Source of the DNA: Desulfobacteraceae bacterium 4572_35.2
GTDB taxonomy: Bacteria > Desulfobacterota > Desulfuromonadia > Desulfuromonadales > Desulfuromonadaceae
Assembly (NCBI GenBank): GCA_002084665.1
Contig: NBLY01000041.1
Coordinates: 1-34,107 of the forward strand
Direction of reading: 5' to 3'
DNA length: 34,107 nucleotides
Both the position numbers and the translations under genes were made by a program. Below the pieces are notes generated by a model, which ran no database searches, was not told the origin of the DNA, and worked only from the letters and a program-made list of their open reading frames with translations. Below are positions 16,273-24,100 of the stretch, piece after piece. How positions within the stretch are numbered: the stretch's first letter is position 1; every line of letters begins with the position of its first letter.

Positions 16273-16875
16273 TTATGTTCGGTTGGGATTTTGATAAAGC
16301 ACGGCAATGGCGCGCGGCCTGATTGGGCCACGGGCAATGTAACCATGTGGTTCTGTCGAGTCGTAGTAGACCGAATCGCCAGGTTCAAGATAGATCACCT
16401 GATCACCATGACGGAACTCTAGTTGTCCTTTGAGGAGGTAGAGAAACTCCTCGCCGTCGTGGCGAACTAGCAGCTCTTCGCTCCATGTGTCGGCATAGAA
16501 CTCGATATCAAACGGTTCCATGTGATGATGTGTTTTGCCAAAGGCACGTGAATTGTAGGTGTACGATTGACTGCCGTGACCATGCGCAGAACGGAGTTGG
16601 CGAGCATGTTGTTCTCCCGCTCGAATCAGTAGACATTTTGTGTCGTTCCGTTCATCTTCAAAAAAACAGTTTAATGGTACCTGAAACGCTTTAGCAATAC
16701 GCAGCAGGGTTGCCAGAGGTGGAATGACCTGATTGTTTTCAATTTGAGATAGCAGCGGCTTAGAGAGCGTGGTTAGATTGGCAAGGTCTTGTAGGGTCAT
16801 CCGCCGTTCTTGACGTAAGTTGCGAATTTTCATACCAATTTGAAACTCTTTGACCTCTTCTCTGATGTTTTCCAT
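16273..16875 (-). CDS. XRE-family regulator with C-terminal cupin sensor
   Basis: A 200-residue protein with an N-terminal helix-turn-helix of the Cro/XRE type (KIRNLRQERRMTLQDLANLT, SKPLLSQIENNQVIPPL) and a cupin domain in the C-terminal half (EFLYLLKGQLEFRHGDQVIY, LEPGDSVYYDSTEPHG). This layout is shared by PuuR-like and related regulators of amine or amino-acid metabolism, where the cupin binds a small ligand. The start at 16875 has only a weak ribosome site. It heads the elbB-gltB group and may control it. The region upstream contains two copies of a TTGTATACAA palindrome in a tandem duplication, possible operators for this or another regulator. Confidence 0.88.
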   Translation of the reverse strand: MENIREEVKEFQIGMKIRNLRQERRMTLQDLANLTTLSKPLLSQIENNQVIPPLATLLRIAKAFQVPLNCFFEDERNDTKCLLIRAGEQHARQLRSAHGHGSQSYTYNSRAFGKTHHHMEPFDIEFYADTWSEELLVRHDGEEFLYLLKGQLEFRHGDQVIYLEPGDSVYYDSTEPHGYIARGPIRPRAIAVLYQNPNRT

Positions 16876-17197
16876 AAAAAGAATCCAATGTTGAAGGTGA
16901 ACATGGTCTGCTGATACTATTATATTGCAAAATAAAAATTTATTAGGATAGCTATTTTTTTTGTGTGTGGAAGGTGGAAAATGATGATTGTATACAAAGT
17001 GAAGGTGTTATCTGGACGTTTTTAAATGATGATTGTATACAAAGTGAAGGTGTTATCTGGACGTTTTTAGTCGTTTTTTTCATTTGATAGGCCATTCTGA
17101 GTAAATGTGAATTGACATCGGTTGAGGTTCGAGGTAGAAAAGGAAGCTGGAAGTTTCAATGAATTGTTATGGGTGTTTGACCGAAGGAGTTAAGTAG
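16876..17197. other. Divergent promoter region between cupin regulator and cytochrome
   Basis: The 322 bases hold an AT-rich tract near the regulator (16915-16965) and a 45-bp tandem duplication (16979-17068). Promoters for both directions are expected here, but no consensus sigma-70 pair is clear enough to call. No gene is seen. Confidence 0.6.
16979..17068. repeat. 45-bp perfect tandem duplication carrying TTGTATACAA palindromes
   Basis: Copies at 16979-17023 and 17024-17068 are identical. Each has the 10-base perfect palindrome TTGTATACAA (16988-16997 and 17033-17042), which resembles operators of one-component regulators. The duplication places two identical sites 45 bases apart, about four helical turns, on the same DNA face. 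Confidence 0.93.
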
Positions 17198-17533
17198 ATG
17201 AAAAATCTGTTGTTTGCAGTTTTGGCTGTTGCGTTTGCTTTTGTGCCTGTTTTTCTGGCACAGCAAGATGGAACGACCTCTCCGATCACTAAGGTAGAAG
17301 TATTAGAAGAGGGTGTGTATAAATATGAAGGCGCAAGCAAGGGCTTTGTTACATTTGACCATAATATGCACAAAGAAGCATTAGATCAAGATTGCAGCAG
17401 CTGTCACGACGCTAAGCCTGCAAAAATTGATGTTTCTAGCATGTCTGCTGGTCACGGTTTATGTAGTGGCTGCCATGACGAAGTGGAAGATATGAAAAAT
17501 GTGGCAGGTTGTGCGATGTGCCATAGTAAATAG
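17198..17533 (+). CDS. Periplasmic triheme c7-type cytochrome
   Basis: A 111-residue secreted protein with signal peptide (about 1-21, hydrophobic core LLFAVLAVAFAFVPVFL). It has three CXXCH haem sites (CSSCH 66-70, CSGCH 89-93, CAMCH 105-109) and three further histidines (55, 58, 86), enough for bis-histidine ligation of all three haems, as in the c7 family of Desulfuromonas and Geobacter. The usual role is periplasmic electron transfer during anaerobic respiration. A strong GAAGGAG site precedes the start, and a Rho-independent terminator follows 23 bases after the stop, so it is probably transcribed alone. It would need the CcsA/ResB machinery for maturation; the gene pair near 1-2.7 kb may not be the only one. 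Confidence 0.92.
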   Translation: MKNLLFAVLAVAFAFVPVFLAQQDGTTSPITKVEVLEEGVYKYEGASKGFVTFDHNMHKEALDQDCSSCHDAKPAKIDVSSMSAGHGLCSGCHDEVEDMKNVAGCAMCHSK

Positions 17534-17556
17534 TTTTATCGTTTAGAAAAATATTT

Positions 17557-17588
17557 AAGGGGAGGTAGCCGATGCTATCTCCCTTTTT
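17557..17588 (+). terminator. Rho-independent terminator of the triheme cytochrome gene
   Basis: Arm AAGGGGAGGTAGC (17557-17569) pairs with GCTATCTCCCTT (from 17574) with one bulge and one G-U pair, loop CGAT, followed by a T run. It starts 23 bases after the cytochrome stop. Confidence 0.8.
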
Positions 17589-17616
17589 TCGTTTACACGT
17601 AAATTATTTTGTAATT

Positions 17617-17755
17617 ATTCAGCACTCATCCATAAGGGCTTGTGTTACCCATGGAAAGGGTGTCTGTCGCCCGGATGGCGACAGTCAAGCCACATGGATG
17701 GCCACACTTACAAACAATCGGCGTCCCTTGGAATGGGTGACTCAAGCTCTTTTGC
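17617..17755 (+). repeat. Dispersed palindromic repeat, copy 1
   Basis: This ~139-base segment matches the reverse complement of 25306-25413. Shared blocks are ATTCAGCACTCA, CATAAGGGCTTG, CCCATGGAAAGGGTG, CTGTCGCCCGGATGGCGACAG and CCCTTGGAATGGGTGACTC. An internal hairpin is formed by CTGTCGCC and GGCGACAG. This copy has about 31 extra bases (around 17695-17727). It lies between the cytochrome terminator and the HAD gene, and ends about 24 bases before the likely HAD start. Confidence 0.85.
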
Positions 17756-17778
17756 TAAATAGTTACATTCTTTTTATA

Positions 17779-18504
17779 ATGGGTTTTTTGATGCTACAAA
17801 CACCAATTAAAACAGTCTTGTTTGATCTTGATGGTACGCTGCTCGATGTTGATATGCATCAGTTTGTCCCTGCCTACCTTGATGGGTTGGCCGAAAGCAT
17901 TGATCCAAAATTGGAACGCAAGACATTTGTTGAAACGATGATCTCGCGTACCATGGAACGTTTAGCCAGTGATGATGGTTCGCAAACCAATGAAGATTTT
18001 TACCGTAAAGCGCTACTTTCTGATTTAGGTATTACATCCGCCCAGTTTAGTGCTGGGCTACAACTATTTTATCGTGATCATCTCAGTCAACTTGAACCGC
18101 TGGTCACATCGTTTCCCTTAGCGCGAAAGCTGATTGAACGCTGTCAATCACTTGGCCTCGATGTTGTTATCGCCACTAATCCTGTTTTCCCGCGCCCAGT
18201 TGTCGATGCCCGCTTGCAGTGGGCTGGCGTGGGTGACTTTGACTATCGTTGGGTCACCAGTTATGAAAATAGTTGCTACTGTAAGCCAAATCCACACTAC
18301 TTTACCGCCATATTTGATGAATTGGCCTGTGATCCGCAAAGTGTTTTGATGGTCGGTAACGATACCGAGCATGATCTTAGTGCTTCACAGTTAGGTGTCA
18401 CTACGTTTTTAGTTGAAACATGGATGATTGACCGTCAAAGCCCGTTTGTTGCCGACCACCGTGGTAGTCATTTAGATCTGTATCACTTTTTAGCTCAATT
18501 GTAG
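17779..18504 (+). CDS. HAD-superfamily hydrolase (phosphatase-like)
   Basis: The protein starts MGFLMLQTPIKTVLFDLDGT; motif I (DLDGTLLD) is close to the N-terminus, as usual. Motif II lies in VIATNPVF, a lysine at YCKPNPHYF, and motif III in MVGNDTEHDLSASQ, so the set of catalytic residues is complete for a phosphatase of the HAD family. The substrate is unknown. The start may be 17779 or 17791; neither has a good ribosome site. An open frame continues upstream to 17572, but it runs through a dispersed repeat and a terminator, so it is not counted as coding. The repeat may have replaced the original translation signal. Confidence 0.85.
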   Translation: MGFLMLQTPIKTVLFDLDGTLLDVDMHQFVPAYLDGLAESIDPKLERKTFVETMISRTMERLASDDGSQTNEDFYRKALLSDLGITSAQFSAGLQLFYRDHLSQLEPLVTSFPLARKLIERCQSLGLDVVIATNPVFPRPVVDARLQWAGVGDFDYRWVTSYENSCYCKPNPHYFTAIFDELACDPQSVLMVGNDTEHDLSASQLGVTTFLVETWMIDRQSPFVADHRGSHLDLYHFLAQL

Positions 18505-18538
18505 GCCGTGGATTGACAGGTATAGAACGTTGATGTGT

Positions 18539-18567
18539 TTGACAAAATAGTACTTTTTGGTTAACCT
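18539..18567 (+). promoter_or_regulatory. Possible sigma-70 promoter
   Basis: TTGACA (18539-18544) is followed after 17 bases by TAACCT (18562-18567). It lies 73 bases before the start of the 89-residue protein and the rluD-like gene. The -10 box is weak. Confidence 0.4.
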
Positions 18568-18639
18568 TTGCGACACTGAAAGTGTAGGATAAGCCTCTCT
18601 TTTTTTCGATCACTTTTGCCCCCTACACAGGAGATGTTG

Positions 18640-18909
18640 ATGGCGCGACTAGTAGATGATCCTGAACTTGCTTTTCGGTTAGCCCGAGCAATAGTTTCTG
18701 ATATTGCGCTTTATAATGCAGATAAGGTCAGCGAAGGGGTCAAGAATGATAACATTTTCGATCTATTGTCTGATGAGTTGCAAGAGGGCCGTGAGCACTT
18801 TGCTGAACGAACCGCTGATACGATAACTGACCGTAATCAAATTTTTGATCGTGCCATTGTCGATGTCATGATTAAGCAAGCTGGCAAAATTGAGAGTTCT
18901 ATTTGGTAA
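18640..18909 (+). CDS. Small alpha-helical protein of unknown function
   Basis: An 89-residue acidic protein, MARLVDDPELAFRLARAIV..., with predicted helices, no membrane segment and no signal peptide. It contains a charged central part (LLSDELQEGREHFAERTADT) and a C-terminal helix FDRAIVDVMIKQAGK. I do not recognise a known functional family. AGGAG lies six bases before ATG 18640; an upstream ATG at 18634 would lie directly on this site. The stop codon directly abuts the rluD-like start, so the two are probably translated together. Confidence 0.75.
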   Translation: MARLVDDPELAFRLARAIVSDIALYNADKVSEGVKNDNIFDLLSDELQEGREHFAERTADTITDRNQIFDRAIVDVMIKQAGKIESSIW

Positions 18910-19926
18910 ATGGATAAAACTATAGAGTTATATTTTGAACCGGGCCAAAGTGTTGAACGCTTGGACCGGTTTTTGTCTCATGAGCTAGCTGAGCTGAGTC
19001 GGTCCCAGCTTAAGAAACTTGTTGATCAACGGCAAATTATTGTCAACGGCGAGGCGGCAAAGGCGGGTCTGCGTTTGCGTGGAGGGGAAAAAATCCACAT
19101 AGTCATTCCGGCCGCTGAAGAGATTGAAGCAGTTGCCGAGCAGTTGCCATTAGAGGTGCTCTACGAAGATTCCGATCTGATTGTGGTTAATAAGGCGGCA
19201 GGGATGGTCGTTCACCCCGCCTGTGGCCACGCTAGTGGTACGCTGGTCAATGCCTTGTTGTATCATTGCCATGACCTGTCGGGGATTAGTGGCGAGCTGC
19301 GCCCCGGTATTGTCCATCGCCTCGATATGGATACGTCGGGAGTGATGGTTGCCACTAAAAATGATATGAGTCACACTCATTTGGCTGCGCAATTTAAAGC
19401 CCACACGGTGAATCGTCGTTACGTGGCCTTGATTCATGGCCTCATTGACGAGAATCGTGGCACGGTTGATCAACCCATTGGCCGCCATCCAACCCAGCGG
19501 AAAAAAATGAGTTCAAAGTGCCGCAATGGTCGCCATGCCGTAACCCATTGGAAGGTGCTGCGTCGCTACGAGTCAGACCGTTTGATGCTGATTGAATTAC
19601 GCTTAGAGACGGGGAGAACGCATCAAATTCGCGTCCATTTTTCCGAACTCAACTTGCCGATCATTGGCGACCCGCTCTATGGCAATCGATCACGAGCTAA
19701 TGGGATGAACGATGCGGCCATTCGACAACATATTCAACACCTCAACCGCCAAGCACTTCATGCTCGATTGCTCGGTTTTATTCATCCTCGTAGTGGCGAG
19801 TATATGGAGTTTACTTCACCCATTCCAGACGATATAGCAAGTATCCTTTGCGTTTTGGATGAAAAGTATGATATTGAGCCACTCTCTTTTTCTCATGTTT
19901 CATTGAGTGATGAAAATCACGTTTAA
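18910..19926 (+). CDS. rluD: RluA/RluD-family 23S rRNA pseudouridine synthase
   Basis: The 338-residue protein has an N-terminal S4 RNA-binding domain (RLDRFLSHELAELSRSQLKKL, about 17-65) and a pseudouridine synthase domain with the motif HRLDMDTSG (136-144; catalytic Asp139). Further family motifs are NKAAGMVVHPA, ETGRTHQIRVH and the C-terminal ALHARLLGFIHP. It probably modifies helix 69 of 23S rRNA if it is the RluD orthologue, but the exact target cannot be fixed from sequence alone. It begins immediately after the stop of the small upstream gene and is followed 28 bases later by pgeF, the same rluD-pgeF order as in many bacteria. Confidence 0.92.
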   Translation: MDKTIELYFEPGQSVERLDRFLSHELAELSRSQLKKLVDQRQIIVNGEAAKAGLRLRGGEKIHIVIPAAEEIEAVAEQLPLEVLYEDSDLIVVNKAAGMVVHPACGHASGTLVNALLYHCHDLSGISGELRPGIVHRLDMDTSGVMVATKNDMSHTHLAAQFKAHTVNRRYVALIHGLIDENRGTVDQPIGRHPTQRKKMSSKCRNGRHAVTHWKVLRRYESDRLMLIELRLETGRTHQIRVHFSELNLPIIGDPLYGNRSRANGMNDAAIRQHIQHLNRQALHARLLGFIHPRSGEYMEFTSPIPDDIASILCVLDEKYDIEPLSFSHVSLSDENHV

Positions 19927-19953
19927 CAAAATAGTATCGGAGCAAAGCAAATC

Positions 19954-20757
19954 ATGGATTTGGTCAAATGTGGAAAGATAACGTGTTTACAAGCAGGTTG
20001 GTCGCAAGAGGGTTCTGTTGTTGCGGGTGTTTCAACACGTAATGGTGGTCTTAGTCGTCCACCGTATAATTCGTTGAACCTGAGTACTAATACCGATGAT
20101 CCTGAGTATAACGTTGAGGGCAATCGCTCGACATTTCTCAATGAGTTTGGTGTGTCGATGCACCATCTGTTGTTGGTGAAACAAGTTCATGGAACCGATG
20201 TGTTGGTTGTTGATAGTAAAAACCACGATGTTAGCCATTTTCAAGATGTCGCCGCCGATGCAATTGTCACCAACCAGCCGAATTTGATGATCGGTGTTCT
20301 GGTTGCCGATTGTTTTCCTGTGATATTGTTTGATCCGATTAAGAAGGTTTCAGCGGCTATCCATGTCGGCTGGCGCGGGGCTGCTCAAGGGATTGTTGGC
20401 AAAGCGATTGAGGCGATGACTGAAGAGTTTGGTTGCGATATTAAAGAGATTAAGGCGATGGTTGGTCCGGGGATCAGTGCTGATTATTATCTGGTTGGCA
20501 AAGATGTTCGTAATGCTTTTCGCACAGGGGCAGGCGATTGGAACGATATTGCCGAGGAGGTTGAGCTCGGCCTGTGGAAACTTGATATTCAGCGCAGTAT
20601 TGATCTTCAGTTGGCTGCTGCTGGTATCGTTGGCAAACAGCGTGAGATGAGCGATCTGTGTACATGGAAGCAGCGCGAGTTGTTTTTTTCCTATCGCCGC
20701 GATGAAGGTAAAACAGGTCGTCAGCTCGGCTTTATTATGTTTCAGGATAACGCTTAA
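19954..20757 (+). CDS. pgeF: PgeF/YfiH-family purine nucleoside phosphorylase (laccase domain)
   Basis: A complete 267-residue protein of the former 'multicopper polyphenol oxidase' family, now known as zinc-dependent purine nucleoside phosphorylase and adenosine deaminase, and in E. coli as the peptidoglycan editing factor PgeF. The zinc-binding residues are visible: VKQVHGTDV (His79), LVADCFPV (Cys120) and HVGWRGAAQG (His137). The end CTWKQRELFFSYRRDEGKTGRQ is also typical. It follows the rluD-like gene and ends before a strong bidirectional terminator. Confidence 0.93.
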   Translation: MDLVKCGKITCLQAGWSQEGSVVAGVSTRNGGLSRPPYNSLNLSTNTDDPEYNVEGNRSTFLNEFGVSMHHLLLVKQVHGTDVLVVDSKNHDVSHFQDVAADAIVTNQPNLMIGVLVADCFPVILFDPIKKVSAAIHVGWRGAAQGIVGKAIEAMTEEFGCDIKEIKAMVGPGISADYYLVGKDVRNAFRTGAGDWNDIAEEVELGLWKLDIQRSIDLQLAAAGIVGKQREMSDLCTWKQRELFFSYRRDEGKTGRQLGFIMFQDNA

Positions 20758-20781
20758 CGATTGAATAGAAATCAAGATAAG

Positions 20782-20819
20782 AACAACAAAGGGAGGCTTT
20801 CGAGCCTCCCTTTGTTGTT
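20782..20819. terminator. Bidirectional terminator with TTCG tetraloop between pgeF and trkH
   Basis: A perfect 17-bp stem (20782-20798 with 20803-20819) closes a TTCG loop. It is followed by T residues on the plus strand and has A residues at its base for minus-strand use, fitting the convergent gene arrangement. Confidence 0.93.
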
Positions 20820-20889
20820 TGAACTGAAGCTGAAGTAGTGAGCCGCCCGACGGCAAATAGACTCTTGAACCCACAGCTGCAGCCGGAAT

Positions 20890-22188
20890 CTATTTACGCC
20901 AAAATGATGGTAAAAAGAGGACTAATACGGTGAACAGTTCGAGTCGGCCAAGCAGCATGCAAAAAATGAGCACGCTTTTGCCAAAGGCTGATATGTGGGC
21001 AAAGTTATCAACGGGGCCGACACTGCCAAGTTGGTCGACAGGGTTATTGCCGAGCTTAACCAAGCGTACCGCCCGAGGGTGGATGAGGTGATAAAGTTGA
21101 ACTGTGCCGTGTTTAAAGATCAGTAGAATACGCGCCACCTTCATGCCGCCACCGGTTGATCCAGCACAGCCACCAATAAACATCAAAAACAGTAAAATGT
21201 ATTGGGTTAATACCGGCCACAGTTCAAAATCGGCGGTAGCAAACCCTGTGGTTGTTAAGATCGATGCGGTTTGGAAGGCACTGTAGCGTAGGTTGTCGAT
21301 CACTGAATCGTAAACAGTTCCTTGGTTCATCCACATTAGGATGGCAACAGCACCACAGCTGATAAGGAGATAGAAGCGAAACTCCTCGTTACGAAAATAT
21401 TCACCAATGCGACCTTTTAAGGCGTAGTAGTGGAGGGAAAAGTTGACCCCTGCTAAAAACATAAACAGGGTGATCACCCAGTCAATATAGGCGCTGTCGT
21501 AAGCGGCAATCGAAGCATTGCGGGTCGAAAATCCACCTGTAGCTAAGGTGGCAAAGGAGTGACAGATGGCATCATAGAATGACATGTTGCCAGCCATTAA
21601 TAGCAGAGTTTCGAGGGCGGTAAAAATTACATAGACCCCCCAGAGTAACTTGGCGGTATCTTGAATGCGTGGTTTAAGTCGATCGGCTGTCGGCCCGGGA
21701 ACTTCCGCTTGAAATAGCTGCATGCCGCCAACGCCGAGCATGGGTAAAATGGCTAATGATAGGACGATGATCCCCATGCCGCCGATCCAGTGGGTCAGTG
21801 AGCGCCAAAAGAGGATGCTGCGTGGCAGACTCTCGATGTCGGTGAGAATGGTTGATCCGGTAGTGGTGAAGCCACTCATGGTTTCAAATATGGCATCAAG
21901 GGGGAAGCTGATGGCACCTGAAAGAAGATAGGGTAGGGCGCCGAAAACGGCAAATGTCAGCCAGCCAAAGGTGACGACGGCAAACCCTTCGCGCACCGAA
22001 AGTTCCTTCTTGTTTTTAAATATTTTTATCAGCATCAAGCCAGTGGTAAGGCAAATCGCTGATGACAGTGTGAACGCGGTGACCGTCCCCTGGTGCTCGT
22101 AAAAAGCAAATGGTAGCGGCGTGAGCAGGGCCAGTGATAGGCACACCAGCAGTGCGCCGAGAATATGGAGAATAAAAGTAATTTTCAT
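20890..22188 (-). CDS. trkH: TrkH-family potassium transporter subunit with internal in-frame deletion
   Basis: TrkH forms the membrane pore of the Trk K+ uptake system. The 432 residues keep three of four pore loops: MSGFTTTGSTIL, SFATLATGGFSTRNAS and TASILTTTGFATADF, plus IGGCAGSTGGGMKVARILLI. After HPRAVRLVKLGNNPVD the sequence jumps directly to QLGSVGPVDNFAHISAFGKS. In family members about 50 residues lie here, comprising a membrane helix and the fourth pore loop (usually NIGPG). The loss is in frame, near base 21035. The start abuts the trkA stop, so they are cotranscribed. A protein lacking one of four filter segments would probably not transport K+ normally. Family identity is certain; the size of the gap is inferred. 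Confidence 0.88.
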   Translation of the reverse strand: MKITFILHILGALLVCLSLALLTPLPFAFYEHQGTVTAFTLSSAICLTTGLMLIKIFKNKKELSVREGFAVVTFGWLTFAVFGALPYLLSGAISFPLDAIFETMSGFTTTGSTILTDIESLPRSILFWRSLTHWIGGMGIIVLSLAILPMLGVGGMQLFQAEVPGPTADRLKPRIQDTAKLLWGVYVIFTALETLLLMAGNMSFYDAICHSFATLATGGFSTRNASIAAYDSAYIDWVITLFMFLAGVNFSLHYYALKGRIGEYFRNEEFRFYLLISCGAVAILMWMNQGTVYDSVIDNLRYSAFQTASILTTTGFATADFELWPVLTQYILLFLMFIGGCAGSTGGGMKVARILLIFKHGTVQLYHLIHPRAVRLVKLGNNPVDQLGSVGPVDNFAHISAFGKSVLIFCMLLGRLELFTVLVLFLPSFWRK

Positions 22189-23520
22189 CTATGCAAAAAA
22201 CTTCTCAATTTTGCTTAAGGAGTCTGGCAGGGCAAAAACAACCACTCTGTCTCCCGCAGTGGCAATTTCATAGCTTGAGCCGTGAACAATGACACCAATA
22301 ATTGCCCCATTGGGAAAGTTGATCTCCTTGAGGGGGATACCGATGATTGCACTACTTTGCTGTACTTCAAATTCAAGCACTTCAGAATTGCTGCCCTCAA
22401 TGGTTGCCAGCGAGATCACCCCACCGCGGCGGACATATTTAAGGATGGCCCCTGCTGCCGATAGCCGTGGTGAAACACAGGCATCAATGCCAAGCGAGGG
22501 GGCAAGGTTGAGCAACTCTGGTTTGCTGATGAGTGCCAGCGTCCGACTTGCGCCGTGCTGCTTAGCTAATAGCGCACAGAGGATGTTGGTTTCATCCTTC
22601 TCAGTTACCGCGATAAAAACATCGGCGTTATTGATCCCCTCTTCAATTAAGGCGTGAATGTCGGTACCTTCTACATTGATCACCATAGTTTTGTTTAGCT
22701 TAGCCGAAACCTTGCGACAGCGTTGTTCATCGCGGTCAACGAGTCGGACGTCGAAGTGTTGATTCTCCAGCTGGGTTGCGATGCGAACTCCTATTTTACT
22801 GCCGCCGAGAATAAAGACGCGCGGCATCTTTTTTTTCTTTGCCTTCGGCTGGAGTAAATATTGGATTGCCGGCAGGTCTTTTTTGTGGGCAAACAGGAAG
22901 ATGCTGTCACCGTCTTCAATGCGGTCTTCACCACGGGGGATGATGGTCGTTTCGTCGCGGGTGATCGCAGTAACGACAAAATGATACATGCCGCGCAGTT
23001 CGCCGAGTTCGCGTAAGGTCATGCCGCACAGTGGACTTTCACTGCCTATTCGGTAGCCGAGAAACTGAATTTTCCCCTCAACAAATTCCGCAACATCAAA
23101 GGCACCACTGCGACAAGAGATTTTCACCATCTCATCGGCTACCTCATCGTCTGGATTGATGAGCAGATCAATGCCGAGTTTCTCCTTAGAGAGGATGGCA
23201 CCGTGGCTTCGGTACTCAATGCTTTTGACGCGCGCGATGCGTGTTTTAACATCGTATTCGCGCGCCAGAAGGCAGGCGAGAATGTTGACCTCGTCCATAT
23301 TGGTGACGGCGATGAAAATGTCAGTGTTCTTGATGTCGGCCTGTTCTAAAATTTCAGCACTGGCACCATTACCAGCAAGGCCCATTACATTCAGGCGATC
23401 CTGAGCTTTACGTAGGTGGGTTTCATCTCGATCAATAAGGGTCACTTCGTGACCCTCTTGAGATAGCCGTTCACACAGGAAAAAACCAACCTGTCCTGCT
23501 CCAATAATAAGTATTTTCAT
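22189..23520 (-). CDS. trkA: TrkA, NAD-binding regulatory subunit of the Trk potassium system
   Basis: The 443-residue protein has two tandem RCK_N-RCK_C units. The first Rossmann motif is MKILIIGAGQVGFFLCERL at the N-terminus, the second RVFILGGSKIGVRIATQL about residue 230. RCK_C parts include SPLCGMTLRELGELRGMYHF and the segment before GAIIGVIVHGSSYEIATAGD. The product sits on the cytosolic face of TrkH and gates it by nucleotide binding. The start at 23520 is the family start; a GGAG lies 14 bases before, longer than ideal, and an in-frame ATG at 23562 exists. It appears complete, unlike its partner trkH. Confidence 0.94.
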   Translation of the reverse strand: MKILIIGAGQVGFFLCERLSQEGHEVTLIDRDETHLRKAQDRLNVMGLAGNGASAEILEQADIKNTDIFIAVTNMDEVNILACLLAREYDVKTRIARVKSIEYRSHGAILSKEKLGIDLLINPDDEVADEMVKISCRSGAFDVAEFVEGKIQFLGYRIGSESPLCGMTLRELGELRGMYHFVVTAITRDETTIIPRGEDRIEDGDSIFLFAHKKDLPAIQYLLQPKAKKKKMPRVFILGGSKIGVRIATQLENQHFDVRLVDRDEQRCRKVSAKLNKTMVINVEGTDIHALIEEGINNADVFIAVTEKDETNILCALLAKQHGASRTLALISKPELLNLAPSLGIDACVSPRLSAAGAILKYVRRGGVISLATIEGSNSEVLEFEVQQSSAIIGIPLKEINFPNGAIIGVIVHGSSYEIATAGDRVVVFALPDSLSKIEKFFA

Positions 23521-23735
23521 AAACGTATGCGCTACTCCAAAATAGTTACAATATCGTGCCACGTCAATTATCTCGTAGCTGCCGACAGCTTAGATAGCCA
23601 GTCAGAATGATGTCGATACCATATTAAGGTTTAAACGTGCTATCTTTGACATAGATTCCGATAATCTGCAAGAGATGGTTGATCGTTTTTGCGCTGCTGT
23701 GGGCGGCTTTTTGTGCCAAATATGGAGATAAATTG

Positions 23736-24032
23736 ATGATGTATGTGGATGTGCCTGAAGAGGTGTTGCGTAAGGAGCGTGCCAAAGCACGTGAGCTACG
23801 CAAGAGTGGTTGGTGGAAAAACCGGATTGCCTTGGGGGCGTGTCATTATTGTGCTGGAACGTTTGCGGCCAAAGAGTTAACCCTCGACCATGTTGTTCCA
23901 CTAGTGCGTGGCGGTAAAACAGCCAGAGGGAATTGTGTCCCTGCATGTAAGGCCTGTAATAGTAAAAAACAAGATCTATTGCCGAGTGAGTGGCAGGAAT
24001 ATTTGAATCACTTAGAACAGTTAGTAGACTAA
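23736..24032 (+). CDS. HNH endonuclease domain protein
   Basis: A 98-residue protein with an HNH nuclease fold: CHYC (36-39) and CKAC (71-74) for structural zinc, the catalytic DH (51-52) in LTLDHVVPLVRGG, and asparagines at 66 and 75 (RGNCVPACKACNSKK). Small single-domain HNH proteins are common in bacterial genomes; some belong to phage or restriction systems, but no such partner is near. GGAG lies eight bases before ATG 23736; the open frame upstream to 23679 is hydrophobic and not part of the family. The specific function is unknown. Confidence 0.87.
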   Translation: MMYVDVPEEVLRKERAKARELRKSGWWKNRIALGACHYCAGTFAAKELTLDHVVPLVRGGKTARGNCVPACKACNSKKQDLLPSEWQEYLNHLEQLVD

Positions 24033-24100
24033 TTTCTCGTCCATGTTATTTTTAGTGCTTATCCCTTGCGCCACCACCTTTGCAATGTCATAGTCACGCC

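Noticed and set aside
16979-17068. CRISPR-like repeat
   Set aside because: The two units are directly adjacent without spacers and there are only two; no cas genes are present.
17572-17778. N-terminal extension of the HAD protein
   Set aside because: The extra codons run through half of a terminator and through the dispersed repeat; motif I should be close to the N-terminus.
23736-24032. HNH protein as part of a restriction or defence system
   Set aside because: No methyltransferase, integrase or other defence gene is adjacent; neighbours are trkA and a radical SAM housekeeping-type gene.
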